Positions 44,883 to 54,361 of a stretch of DNA of 64,000 nucleotides are shown here, in pieces. Both the position numbers and the translations under genes were made by a program. The notes beneath the pieces are model-generated. The model was not told the DNA's origin, ran no database searches, and saw only the letters and a list, made by a program, of their open reading frames with translations. Position 1 is the first letter of the stretch; every line of letters begins with the position of its first letter. The stretch is from positions 2,604,001 to 2,668,000 of the forward strand of contig NZ_CP154826.1 of the NCBI RefSeq assembly GCF_039613825.1, read 5' to 3'. The DNA comes from Diaminobutyricibacter sp. McL0608. Lineage in GTDB: Bacteria > Actinomycetota > Actinomycetes > Actinomycetales > Microbacteriaceae.

Positions 44883-45895
44883 ACGGCAGGCCGATCGATC
44901 GGCGGCGCGGTCTCGATGAGGATCTGCGCGACCACACTCGAGGAGGTCACCCCTTCGAACTCCGCCTCGGGGTCGAGGACCAGTCGGTGGGCCAGCACCG
45001 GTTCGGCCAGTGCCTTCACATCGTCGGGCGTGACGTAGTATCGGCCATTGGCCGCGGCGAGGGTCTTGGCTGCTCGGACGAGCGCGAGAGCGCCGCGCAC
45101 GCTGACACCGAGGCGGACCTCCGTCGCCGTCCTGGTCGAATCCACCAGCCGTGAAACGTAGTCGTTGATCGAAGCGTCGACGTGCACGATCCGTGCGAGT
45201 GCCGCCATCTCGACCACGGTCGCCGCGGGCACCACCTCGGGAACGATGACCTCGTGTGCCTTGCGCTCCGATCCCTCGAGGATGCGGATGGTCGCCTCAT
45301 GGTCCGGGTACCCGATCGACGCCTTCATGATGAAACGGTCGAGCTGCGCTTCGGGGAGCCGGTAGGTTCCGGCCTGCTCGATCGGGTTCTGAGTGGCGAT
45401 CACCATGAACGGGCCGGCGACGGGGTGGGTGACACCGTCGACTGTGACCTGCCCTTCCTCCATGACCTCCAGGAGCGCCGACTGCGTCTTCGGGCTCGCC
45501 CTGTTGATCTCGTCGGCAAGCACGATGTTCGCGAACACGGGACCTCGGTGGAACTCGAAGTTGCCGGTGCGCTGATCGTAGACGTTGACGCCGGTGATAT
45601 CGCCCGGCAGCAGGTCGGGGGTGAACTGCACACGGTTGCTCGTGCCGCGCACACTCTGGGCGATCGCCCGCGCAAGCGATGTCTTGCCCGTTCCCGGGAA
45701 GTCCTCCAGCAGCAGGTGCCCTTCGCTGAACAGGGCCGTGAGTGCGAGTCGGATGATGTGCGCCTTGCCGAGCAGGACCTGGTCGACGTTCGACACGATG
45801 CGCTCGAACACGCCTGAGAACCAGGTGGCCTGTTCCGGCGTCATCGTCATGGTCGGATCTCTTTCGATTGTGCTCGTCTGCGGTGCACTGCTCAT
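44879..45895 (-). CDS. MoxR-type AAA+ ATPase
   Basis: About 338 aa. Walker A FPGTGKTSLARAIAQ, Walker B VLADEINRASPKTQSALLEVMEE, sensor 1 VIATQNPIEQAGTYRLPEAQLDRF and arginine-finger region. MoxR proteins act as chaperones that mature or insert partner proteins. Start uncertain: 45895 (GGA 10 bases upstream), 45913 or 45850 (MTMTPEQATWF). It follows the giant FN3 protein gene. Confidence 0.92.
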   Translation of the reverse strand: MSSAPQTSTIERDPTMTMTPEQATWFSGVFERIVSNVDQVLLGKAHIIRLALTALFSEGHLLLEDFPGTGKTSLARAIAQSVRGTSNRVQFTPDLLPGDITGVNVYDQRTGNFEFHRGPVFANIVLADEINRASPKTQSALLEVMEEGQVTVDGVTHPVAGPFMVIATQNPIEQAGTYRLPEAQLDRFIMKASIGYPDHEATIRILEGSERKAHEVIVPEVVPAATVVEMAALARIVHVDASINDYVSRLVDSTRTATEVRLGVSVRGALALVRAAKTLAAANGRYYVTPDDVKALAEPVLAHRLVLDPEAEFEGVTSSSVVAQILIETAPPIDRPAV

Positions 45896-45932
45896 CGGCG
45901 GCGTTCCATTCATCAGTATGGCGGTCGAGGGA

Positions 45933-48900
45933 CTATCCAAGGTCGGCACTCCTCCAGCTGTGTTCGTAGGCGATTCCGTCGGCACCGACATAGACGATGA
46001 GGGTCGGATTCGTCTCTGTCGGCGTCACCGTGCACATCGGCGTCTGCCCGACGGCCGGCATGTCGGTGCGGGTGGCTCCGCCGTCGCAGCTGAAGCGCAC
46101 ATAGTCGTACGAGCCGGTCGGCCAGCCGGTCCAGCTGAACGAACGGGTCGTCGGATCGTAGCGCGCTCCTGTGAGCTGTGTACTGACGGGCGTCCCGAGT
46201 GGCTTCGTGAACATGCCGCTGCTGCAGATCGGGTCGCCGCCCGGATAGAGGTCGCAGACCTGGACCTGGAGCGTCAGGGAGACCCCGTAGTGACGCGTGC
46301 CTGCCGGTGCGAGCACTCCTCCGCCCAGTCCCAGCTGGCCGGACTCGGAGACACCCGCGCCGGTGAGCCAGTAGTTGACGACAGTCCCGTTGGTGCCGCC
46401 GCCCGCCCGGTAGGTGACGTCGGTGAGCGAGAAGTCGAACAGTCCGGTGCCGTCGTCGGTTGGTGGCGCGGTGGTCTGAACGTCCGTCGGCGTTCCCGGT
46501 GCGAGCCGCTGGACGGCCTGCACGACCGGCCCGGCCGTGCAACCCTGACCGTTGTACGCGTAGACGATGAAGGAGTAGACGTGGTTCGCGCTGAGCCCGC
46601 CGAAGTCGACCGACGTGGCGTCCGTCACCGGCTTGAAATGCGAATCGAAGCCGTCGTGAGACAGTACCGGCTGTCCGTTCTCGACACCCGTCACGGTGCA
46701 CGACGGCGCGTTGTTGCCTTCGTACACACCCGCGAAGTACGACGTGATCGCGCGTCCGTTGTCGGCGAAGATGCCACCCCAGCTGAAGGTCGCCGTGCGG
46801 CCGTCGGCAGAGTGCGGCGTCGCGACGGGGACCGCACCGGTCGCGATCGGCCCGCCGGCCGGCACGCCGCTTCCCGTCGTCTGGTTCCAGACGGTTCTGC
46901 CGGCATAGAAGTCGTTCCGCGACGCGATGCTGTACGGAACGCTCGCGCCGTTCGCGATGCTCCCGTCCGTCAGGTTGAGCGAATACGACGTGCCGACGGC
47001 GTCTTTGCCGGAGACGGAGTAGGAGGCCGTCGCGCCGCCGAGCGTCAGGAGGTACGACGTGATCGGGCTCGCACCGGGCGCGTCGGCGGGCTTGTTCCAG
47101 CTGAACCTGAGGCCGTGGTCGAGCGGTGTCGTCGAGACGGTGGCGGGAGCCGTGGGGACGAGGTCGGACCAGACCGCATCCGTGTACGGGACGGGATCCG
47201 AGAGCCCGAGAGCGTTGCGGGCGGCGACAGTGATATGGACGGCGTTGTCCGGTCCGTTGCCCGGCGTGGGCACGGTGCAGGTCGTACTCACACAGGTGGT
47301 CGTCCCGACCACCTGGCCGTTGTCGGCGCGCGTCACGGTGAGGTCGTAGCCGACGATCGGCGAGTTGTTGAACGCCCCGGGAATCCACGACAGGGTGAGC
47401 GCGCGGTCGGCGAAGGTCGTCACCTGCACGTTCGAGACCGGCCCGGGGCGGTCCTGCACCGAGATGGTGACCGTGCCCCAGGCGTAGCGGTCCGGATCTC
47501 CTGTCGCGTCGGCGACTTCATACTGCAGAGTGGTGTCGGCGGGCAACGCGGTGGGCGAGACGGTCACATTCAACGTGCTCTTGTCAGCGCTCGGCTCGAT
47601 CGAGACCCCGTCCGGAAGGTTGGAACTGCTCAGTCCGCGCACGCCGATGACCTTGAGCGGCTTGTCCGGGAACGGGTTGGTCGCATTGTCGTTCGCGAGT
47701 ACGTCGACAGTGGTCGTCTTGCCTCGCGGGACGATGACCCGGTCTGCGGCGGGGCTTGCGAGGGGCCTGGTGGACGGCACGACATTGAGGTCGATCCTGC
47801 CCGCCTGACCGGCGTTGATCGCGTCCTTGACTCCGATGGAGATCGACGGGTTGGCGCCCTTGGGCGTGTTCGCATCGACGGAGATCGTCAGCTTCTGCCC
47901 GCTGAGGCTGAGTGCCACTCCCGCCGGCCTCGGATCATGGATGGAGTAGACGAGCTCGTTCTGGTCCTTCGCGTACGGGTAGCTCGTGAGCTTCGTGAGG
48001 TTGATCGTCTTGGACTGCCCCGGCTCGAAGTCGATGAGCGCGCCGGTGAACACGGGCGGCTGGTTCTCGCGCGGCGTCACGGTGATGGGAAGCACGATGG
48101 TCGCGACATTCGCGTTGGGATCCGTGTCGCTCGATCCGTCGGTGACCTGGAACGAGATCGACGCCGTGCCGAAGTACCGTGCCTCGCTGGTGAACTGCAG
48201 GGTGTCGTCGTTCACGACCAGGTCGTCGCCGTTCGAATGCGTCGCCCGCACTGTGGCCGCATCCGTCAGCCTGACCTTGCGGTCACCCACGGCCACGATG
48301 TAGTCGTTCAGGTGGATCGTCAGCTGCTTCTCACTCGGAACGCTCAGTTTCGTCGCACCGCGCTTGAGCTGCGGCAGGGCGTCGTCGTAGCCCGGCACGC
48401 GCACGAAGGCGTATGACGCGATCGACTCGTCGTCGGGATGGGCGACCTTGAACGGGATGATCTGGCTCTTTGCGGTGATGGTTACCCGGATGCGCTTGCT
48501 GCTCGTGACCTCCGCATTGTTGCCGTACCCGGGAACGACGGACAGCTTGAGGCTGCTGACCGGTCCGTCGGCGAAGAAGACGTTGGCGAGCACGTTCACC
48601 GAGACCGTGCGCTTGCCCAGGATGTCGGACAGGCCGAGCACGGTGTCGCTGGCGACGGGGCGGGCAAGGGGCGCGGTCTTGCTGACGGTGACCCGGATGA
48701 AGTTCTCGCTGGTTCCGCCGCGCTCGTTCTGGATCGTGTAGATGAAACTCGTGACGCCTTCGATCTTCGGCGCCTTCACGGTGACGATGCTGCCGACGAT
48801 CTTCGCCGCTGCCTTGCCGTCGAGCGAGGTGACCTTCGTGATCGAGAGGGGGCTGCCGTCGGGGTCGGAGTCGTTGGCCAGCACCTGGATGGAGAGCGTC

Positions 48901-51857
48901 TTGCCGGGGCGTACGGTCACATCGTCCTCGACGGCGACCGGGTTGCGGGCGCCGTCGATCCGCGGCGCGATCCCCACCCGGATGACGCCGGTCGCACGGG
49001 CACCCAGCGCATCCACCACGGCGTAGGTGAACGTGTCCGTTCCCGCCGCGTACTCACCGGCCTGGTAGTCCATCCAGTCGCTCCCCGAGGCGATCACGGC
49101 GCCCTTCTGGGGGTTGGTCTCCTGCCCGATGAGCTGGACCGAGTCTCCGTCCGGGTCGATCCCGGACAGCGGGATCGTGATGCGGACCGTGTCGCCTGAC
49201 AGGACGCGGGAGGTGACGGTCTTCGGCACCGGCGGGTTGTTCGTCGCCTCGTCCGTCTCGCGGACGGAGATGCTGACTTCGGCGGTGGCCCACTGTCCGT
49301 CCTCGCCGGTGACCCGGTAGACGGCGGTGAAGTTCCCCGGCTTCGACGGCGCCAGGTAGCGCAGGTGATCGCCCGACGCGAACAGCAGGCCGGCGCCCGC
49401 GGGCAGCGGGGAGGCGAGTGTCGGGTCGAGCGTCAGCTTGTCGCCGTCGGGCTGCACGTCATTGGCGAGCACCGGGATGTCGGCCACGTCGCCGACCCGC
49501 ACGGAGACCGTGTCCGGGTTCGCGATCGGAGGCTGGTGGATCGTCAGCGGCGGGAGCTGGACGACCGTCACGGTTCCCTCGGTCTCGGCGAGACCGTTGC
49601 TGATGCGGTAGTGGAAATCGACCGGAGCGTCGAGCGGGCGGTTGAGCGTCACACGGAGAAGGCGCTGGCCGAGGATCTCGACCCGCACGCCCGAACTCAG
49701 GGCTGGAGGCGTCACCCCCGTGATCAGGAGCACTCCGCCCGACGGGTCGATGTCCGTCGCGAGGACGTCGACGGTCTGGGTCGTCTGCTCGCGGATGAAG
49801 GCGGTGTGCGGCACGGCGATCGGCTGGGTCTTGGCGCCGGGAGGGGCTTTGACGTCGATCCGGATCGTGCCGGTGGCCGTGAGCACCCCGTCGGTGACCG
49901 CGTATTCGAGGTTGTGCGTCCCCACCTGGTCGCTCGTGAAGCGGAAGGTGCCCCCCTGGTAGTCGGGGGTGATGGTGGAGTCAGCCTTCGCGGGCACGTT
50001 GCTGAGACGGACCGTGCCCGTGCCGCCGCGCACATGCAGGAGCGGGGAAACCGTGATCTCCTGGCCCTGGTACGCCAGCAGGGCGAAGGGGTCCGTGATG
50101 ATCGGCACCGAGCCGGGCGAGCGGACTGTCACGGAGAGGGTGCCGGTGCCGTCGGCGCGCGAGTCGGAGACCACGAGCGAGACGTCTTTGAGTGTGCCAC
50201 CCCGACCCTTGTCGGAGTATGCGACCGATCCCTGCGGCGTGAAGGTCACCGAATCCGGGGCCGGCACAGTGGCCGACGCGAGGAAGAACGCATCGCCGTC
50301 GGGGTCGTAGCAGTTGCCGAGCACCTGGCTCGTCACCCTGCCGCCCGACTGGACGACCGCTTTGGACGTGCGCGCGCACACCGGTGGAGCGTTCTCCGAT
50401 GGCAGGCGCACCGTGACCGTGACGGAGGCCGAGGCGCTTCCACCGTGGCCGTCGGAGATCGTGTACTGGAACGAGATCCGCCCCGATGCCGTCTCGGGAA
50501 GGGTGATCTGCAGCAGCTGGTCGCTGTTGACCAGCTCGACGGTTCCCTGCGCGGCGGGGATGCCGGTGAAGGACCCGACGACGAGCACATCACCGTTCGG
50601 GTCGTAGTCGTTCAGGAGTACCGGGAGCGGGGTCGCCCGGCCCGGCCTGGCCCCGAAGGAGTCGCTGATCGCGACGGGCGGCTGCTGGGCCTTTGCATAC
50701 TGCGGCGGCGTGTCCTGTTTGCTCTGGTCGACCTGCTCCTGATTGTTCTTCTTCTGGACGAGCTGGTCCCAGTTGTCGATGACGGCGTTGCCGTTCTGCA
50801 CCGCCCACGCGACACCGGACTTCACGTCGTTGAGCACCACGCGCGATCCATTGGCCTTGAAGGCGAGGGATGCGCCCGGCGGCACCTGCGCCAGTGTCTG
50901 CGTCGTTCCCGGCGAGTTCTCGGAGCACGAAGTCCAGGTCGAGCCTCCGGTCCACGCCCCGTAGGTGCATCCGCCGACGACGACGGGAGCCGCCGGGACA
51001 CCGGTTCGGCCGCCGACGCGCACGGCCGCGGCCGAACCGTCCAGGGGAACGCGGATGAGACTGGTCGAGGTCGCGATCGCAACGCTGTTTCCGGTGATGC
51101 TCGGTTGCTGGAGTACGGGATCGGTGGATGTCCCGAGAACGCCGGCCAGGTTCACCGTTCTGCCGTGGAGGTACAGGACGCGGCGATCCGGGTCGAGGAG
51201 CGCCCAGTGACCGGCGACCGTCGTGATGGTGTCGTTGACGCCCTGGGCCGCCTGCGGAACCTTCTCGGTCGTGCTCACCGTGTCTTGGCCCGACGTGTCG
51301 ATACGGTGCACGACCCCCGTGTCCGGGAGGAAGGCATAGAGGACGCCGGAGGCGTCCATGGTCGTCTTGGCCGCCCCACCGAGGTCGAGCGTGGGGGCGG
51401 CGCCTGAGTTGAAGTTCGACAGATCGGCCACAGTGGTGAGCCAGATCTGGCCCGTCGCCTCGGAGGCGATGGCCACCCGGTCGCCCGCCAGGTGGATCGA
51501 GGGCTGCCGCGGAGGAAGCGGCAGGCTCTTGCCCGCTTCGCTCGTCGCCGGGTCGACGACGGCGACGGTGTTGCTCTCGGTGTCGACCAGGAGAACGTTC
51601 GTGCCGTCCTGGACGACGTCGACCGTGCTCCCGGTGGCGGGAACGACGGTGTTCAGACTGTTGATCTCGGTGTTGGCCCGGCCGATCGACTTCTTGGCGT
51701 CACTGGCCACCCAGACGGCTGCGTCGCCGAGGTTCATCCGTTGCGCGCTGTAGCCGCTCGACACGACGGCCATCGTCGTCACGAGGGCGACGATCGCCGT
51801 ACCGCTCGTCGCCGTAGCGACGAGCGACTTGTGCGCTGCGAGCCACTTCCAGATCAT
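45933..51857 (-). CDS. giant Ig-like/fibronectin type III surface protein
   Basis: 1974 aa. A signal-anchor (VATATSGTAIVALVTTMAVV) lies near the N-terminus. Residues about 60-370 look like beta-propeller blades (TVAVVDPATSEAG, VLYLHGRTVNL). A Gln/Lys-rich linker (about 372-400) leads to nine or ten Ig/cadherin-like modules (to about 1470), several with a VLANDxDPDG-type strand. Fibronectin type III modules with Cys pairs fill 1470-1974. No LPXTG motif, so anchoring is by the N-terminal helix. ATG 51857 overlaps the kinase stop (ATGA). Matches FN3 of the bifidobacterial PFNA cluster; adhesion or envelope sensing is inferred. Confidence 0.9.
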   Translation of the reverse strand: MIWKWLAAHKSLVATATSGTAIVALVTTMAVVSSGYSAQRMNLGDAAVWVASDAKKSIGRANTEINSLNTVVPATGSTVDVVQDGTNVLLVDTESNTVAVVDPATSEAGKSLPLPPRQPSIHLAGDRVAIASEATGQIWLTTVADLSNFNSGAAPTLDLGGAAKTTMDASGVLYAFLPDTGVVHRIDTSGQDTVSTTEKVPQAAQGVNDTITTVAGHWALLDPDRRVLYLHGRTVNLAGVLGTSTDPVLQQPSITGNSVAIATSTSLIRVPLDGSAAAVRVGGRTGVPAAPVVVGGCTYGAWTGGSTWTSCSENSPGTTQTLAQVPPGASLAFKANGSRVVLNDVKSGVAWAVQNGNAVIDNWDQLVQKKNNQEQVDQSKQDTPPQYAKAQQPPVAISDSFGARPGRATPLPVLLNDYDPNGDVLVVGSFTGIPAAQGTVELVNSDQLLQITLPETASGRISFQYTISDGHGGSASASVTVTVRLPSENAPPVCARTSKAVVQSGGRVTSQVLGNCYDPDGDAFFLASATVPAPDSVTFTPQGSVAYSDKGRGGTLKDVSLVVSDSRADGTGTLSVTVRSPGSVPIITDPFALLAYQGQEITVSPLLHVRGGTGTVRLSNVPAKADSTITPDYQGGTFRFTSDQVGTHNLEYAVTDGVLTATGTIRIDVKAPPGAKTQPIAVPHTAFIREQTTQTVDVLATDIDPSGGVLLITGVTPPALSSGVRVEILGQRLLRVTLNRPLDAPVDFHYRISNGLAETEGTVTVVQLPPLTIHQPPIANPDTVSVRVGDVADIPVLANDVQPDGDKLTLDPTLASPLPAGAGLLFASGDHLRYLAPSKPGNFTAVYRVTGEDGQWATAEVSISVRETDEATNNPPVPKTVTSRVLSGDTVRITIPLSGIDPDGDSVQLIGQETNPQKGAVIASGSDWMDYQAGEYAAGTDTFTYAVVDALGARATGVIRVGIAPRIDGARNPVAVEDDVTVRPGKTLSIQVLANDSDPDGSPLSITKVTSLDGKAAAKIVGSIVTVKAPKIEGVTSFIYTIQNERGGTSENFIRVTVSKTAPLARPVASDTVLGLSDILGKRTVSVNVLANVFFADGPVSSLKLSVVPGYGNNAEVTSSKRIRVTITAKSQIIPFKVAHPDDESIASYAFVRVPGYDDALPQLKRGATKLSVPSEKQLTIHLNDYIVAVGDRKVRLTDAATVRATHSNGDDLVVNDDTLQFTSEARYFGTASISFQVTDGSSDTDPNANVATIVLPITVTPRENQPPVFTGALIDFEPGQSKTINLTKLTSYPYAKDQNELVYSIHDPRPAGVALSLSGQKLTISVDANTPKGANPSISIGVKDAINAGQAGRIDLNVVPSTRPLASPAADRVIVPRGKTTTVDVLANDNATNPFPDKPLKVIGVRGLSSSNLPDGVSIEPSADKSTLNVTVSPTALPADTTLQYEVADATGDPDRYAWGTVTISVQDRPGPVSNVQVTTFADRALTLSWIPGAFNNSPIVGYDLTVTRADNGQVVGTTTCVSTTCTVPTPGNGPDNAVHITVAARNALGLSDPVPYTDAVWSDLVPTAPATVSTTPLDHGLRFSWNKPADAPGASPITSYLLTLGGATASYSVSGKDAVGTSYSLNLTDGSIANGASVPYSIASRNDFYAGRTVWNQTTGSGVPAGGPIATGAVPVATPHSADGRTATFSWGGIFADNGRAITSYFAGVYEGNNAPSCTVTGVENGQPVLSHDGFDSHFKPVTDATSVDFGGLSANHVYSFIVYAYNGQGCTAGPVVQAVQRLAPGTPTDVQTTAPPTDDGTGLFDFSLTDVTYRAGGGTNGTVVNYWLTGAGVSESGQLGLGGGVLAPAGTRHYGVSLTLQVQVCDLYPGGDPICSSGMFTKPLGTPVSTQLTGARYDPTTRSFSWTGWPTGSYDYVRFSCDGGATRTDMPAVGQTPMCTVTPTETNPTLIVYVGADGIAYEHSWRSADLG

Positions 51858-53281
51858 GGGCCGGCGGACCGTTCAACACACTTCTGCGCACTGGGCTGCC
51901 CGGTGCGCCCGTCCCGGTTGACCGTGACGGTCACGCAGACCCGCGACCCCGGTTTGGCGTCGACCCGGAACTCGGTGCCGCGTTGGATGCTGGGCGGTGA
52001 GTCGCCGACGGCCACCTGGTAGGCGTCGTCGGGCTGGAGGCCCGGGTCGCTCCAGCTGAACACGACGGTGCCCTCGGTGAGCTGGCCGGAGAGATCGCGC
52101 ACGACCGGGATGTCCCCGCTGGCCCCCACGCGAACCAGCACCAGTGTCGCTGTGATGGCCAGTGCCACCACCAGCACCGCGCAGGCCGCGATGCCGAGCA
52201 CGAGCGCGCGCGACCACCGGGACGGCGCGGGGGACGGCGCCAGGTCGGAGCTGCCGAGGCTCTCGCGCACGATGGTGCTCGACGGAGTGCGCCCGGTCGA
52301 CGCTCCCCCGCCTGACCTGCGGCGGCGGACGTTGGCCGACGGATCGATGCTCACCACGCCCTTGATTCGCGTGCGGTCTTCGGGGTCCGCCGCCGTCGCG
52401 AGCGCCCAGTCGTCCATCGCGACTTCGATCGGTGTCTGCGCGAGCCCCAGTTCGGACTCGACCGCCTGCAACTCGCGGATCAGCTCGAGCACCGAGTGCT
52501 GCCGGGAGTTGGGCTTCTTGGACATGGCCCGCTCCAGTACAGCGACCAGTCGGGGCGGCACATCCGGCCGATCGATCGGCTGCGGGCGACCGCGCGTGAT
52601 GCGGGAGATCAGTTCGGCCGAGGTGTTCTCTTTGCCGGGGATCTCGAACGGCGATCGCCCTGCGAGCAGGGAGTAGATCGTCGCTCCGAGTGCCCAGACC
52701 TCGCTTGCGATCGTGCCGGACGTCTCGTCGAGCAGCACTTCGGGGGCCGACCACGGTATGGACAGCCCGATCGCCTCGGTGATGTCGGCCTCGCCGAGCG
52801 TGGCCGCGATTCCGAAGTCGCTGAGCACCGGATGCCCGTACACGGTGGTCAGGATGTTCGAGGGCTTGATGTCCCGATGGAGGACACCCGCACGGTGCGC
52901 CGTCTCGACGGCACTGGCGATGCGGATGCCGATGCTGAGCACGGTGGGCACCGGCAGCGGCTCCGTACGGTAGCGCTGGCCGATCGCCGCGGAGCAGAGC
53001 TCCATGACGAGGTACGGACGCCCGTCTGCGGAGACACTCGCCTGATAGACGGTGAGGATCGACGGATGGGTGCTCAGCTGGGCCATGAGGTTCGCCTCGG
53101 CCTGGAACATCTGCCGCACCTGGCTGGTCACGACCTCGGCGAGCATGACCTTGACGGCTACCTGGCGTCGCGGCAGGTTCTGCTCGTAGAGGAAGACGTC
53201 GGCGAATCCGCCTGAGCCGAGCACGCGGACATACGAGAAGCCGGGAAGGTTCGGTGGCTGGGATGGCAGACGCCTGGCCAT
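51854..53281 (-). CDS. membrane Ser/Thr protein kinase with extracellular FN3-like tail
   Basis: 475 aa. Kinase domain residues 15-275: GSGGFADV (22-29), Lys44, Glu62, HRDIKPSN (135-142, Asp137), DFG (155-157), SAPEV. All catalytic residues present. A Thr/Ser-rich juxtamembrane stretch (TGRTPSSTIVRES) precedes one helix (about 357-385) and a 90-residue outside domain (GTVVFSWSDPGL) resembling FN3 rather than PASTA. ATG 53281 has GGGAGG four bases upstream. Coupled to the giant protein by ATGA. Corresponds to Pkb2 of PFNA clusters. Confidence 0.94.
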   Translation of the reverse strand: MARRLPSQPPNLPGFSYVRVLGSGGFADVFLYEQNLPRRQVAVKVMLAEVVTSQVRQMFQAEANLMAQLSTHPSILTVYQASVSADGRPYLVMELCSAAIGQRYRTEPLPVPTVLSIGIRIASAVETAHRAGVLHRDIKPSNILTTVYGHPVLSDFGIAATLGEADITEAIGLSIPWSAPEVLLDETSGTIASEVWALGATIYSLLAGRSPFEIPGKENTSAELISRITRGRPQPIDRPDVPPRLVAVLERAMSKKPNSRQHSVLELIRELQAVESELGLAQTPIEVAMDDWALATAADPEDRTRIKGVVSIDPSANVRRRRSGGGASTGRTPSSTIVRESLGSSDLAPSPAPSRWSRALVLGIAACAVLVVALAITATLVLVRVGASGDIPVVRDLSGQLTEGTVVFSWSDPGLQPDDAYQVAVGDSPPSIQRGTEFRVDAKPGSRVCVTVTVNRDGRTGQPSAQKCVERSAGP

Positions 53282-53370
53282 GTCGCCTCCCGTATGAAAT
53301 CGTGCACTCCGCTAGGCAGTGCGGCCTCTGTCGGTCTCATCAAAACGCCCGCCGGCACGGGTTGATTGGC

Positions 53371-53388
53371 AAACGTTTCCTTATTCTA
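53371..53388 (-). promoter_or_regulatory. candidate promoter/operator for the kinase-FN3 operon
   Basis: In the 206-base gap between PP2C and kinase genes the minus strand has TAGAAT (53388-53383), a good -10, followed by AAACGTTT (53378-53371), an 8-bp palindrome of LacI-operator type lying where transcription would start. The leader to the kinase ATG is about 95 bases. The -35 is weak. Confidence 0.4.
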
Positions 53389-53443
53389 GGCAGGCCCAGG
53401 CTGTGCTCCAGCCCCAGGCCGCCCTGTGGGGATAACCCGGACA

Positions 53444-53458
53444 CCCCCAACTCGGGGG
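53444..53458 (-). terminator. short GC hairpin after PP2C gene
   Basis: CCCCC-GAGTT-GGGGG on the minus strand, about 30 bases beyond the PP2C stop. Together with the promoter at 53383 it suggests that FHA-PP2C and kinase-FN3 are separate transcripts. No U-tract. Confidence 0.35.
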
Positions 53459-53487
53459 GCAAAACGACTGGACTTCGGGCACCCGCC

Positions 53488-54324
53488 TCAGTGTCGGCGG
53501 ACAGCACGACGCGAGGAGCCCTCGCCGCGAGCGGCGCTCTCGGGCGTCTCCAGGACATCGATCACCACGACGGTCACGTTGTCGCGCCCGCCGTTGCCGA
53601 GTGCGGCATCCATCAGCTGCTGCGCCGAATCCAGCGGCGAATGGCCCTCCCGGAGGAAATGCCGGATGCCGTGCTCGGTCAGCTCCTTCGTCAGCCCGTC
53701 GGAGCAGACCAGCAGCCGCGTTCCCGCGACGATCGGGATGAACCAGTAGTCGGGCACAGGATCTTCATTGAATCCGACAGCCCTCGTGATCACGTTGCTG
53801 TGCGGATGGACTTCCGCCTCCGCGGCGGTGATCGCGCCCGCGTCGAGCAGCTCCTGCACGATCGAATGGTCGATCGTGAGCTGCTCGAGCACCCCGTCGA
53901 GGTAGCTGTAGACGCGCGAGTCGCCGATGTTGAACACCAGCCAGTGCGGCACACCGTCGACCAGGGTGAGCGCGAGGCCGGTCACCGTCGTTCCCGTACC
54001 GAGGTCGGTGTGCCCGACGCCGCGGCCCATGTCGTCGACCGCGGAACGCAGGGCATCGTTGATCGCGTCCTCGCGGACGAAGTTCACGGACACCTGTTCG
54101 GCAAGACGGGTGACGACGGCCGTGCTGGCGAAATCGCCCGCCGTGTGCCCGCCCATGCCGTCTGCCACGGCGAAGATCGGGGATCGGGCGAGGAGGCTGT
54201 CCTCGTTGACGGAACGACGATATCCCTTGTCGCTCAACGCCGCCCAGGCGAGCCCGACACGGGTGCCCGAGCCACCGGGGACGGCCACATAATGGCGTCT
54301 GTTGCTGCGACCGATCTGGGTCAC
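53488..54324 (-). CDS. PP2C-family Ser/Thr phosphatase
   Basis: About 278 aa. Metal-binding motifs VNEDSLLA, AVADGMGGHTAG, NIGDSRVYSY, VCSDGLTKEL and GGRDNVTVVVID are all present, so it should be an active Mg/Mn phosphatase that reverses the neighbouring kinase. GTG 54324 follows GAGAGG by six bases; ATG 54330 and ATG 54372 are alternatives. Corresponds to PrpC of PFNA clusters. Confidence 0.92.
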   Translation of the reverse strand: MTQIGRSNRRHYVAVPGGSGTRVGLAWAALSDKGYRRSVNEDSLLARSPIFAVADGMGGHTAGDFASTAVVTRLAEQVSVNFVREDAINDALRSAVDDMGRGVGHTDLGTGTTVTGLALTLVDGVPHWLVFNIGDSRVYSYLDGVLEQLTIDHSIVQELLDAGAITAAEAEVHPHSNVITRAVGFNEDPVPDYWFIPIVAGTRLLVCSDGLTKELTEHGIRHFLREGHSPLDSAQQLMDAALGNGGRDNVTVVVIDVLETPESAARGEGSSRRAVRRH

Positions 54325-54361
54325 GCGCATCCTCTCGTTGTCGTGCCTGACGAGTAGGTCA

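Noticed and set aside
49365-51407. 680-codon rightward open frame opposite the giant Ig/FN3 gene
   Set aside because: Arg/Asp/His-rich shadow composition. The opposite strand has clear repeated Ig-like modules.
53421-53440. TGTGGGGATAA resembling a DnaA box
   Set aside because: It has extra bases compared with TTATCCACA, stands alone and has no dnaA or dnaN nearby, so it is not an origin.
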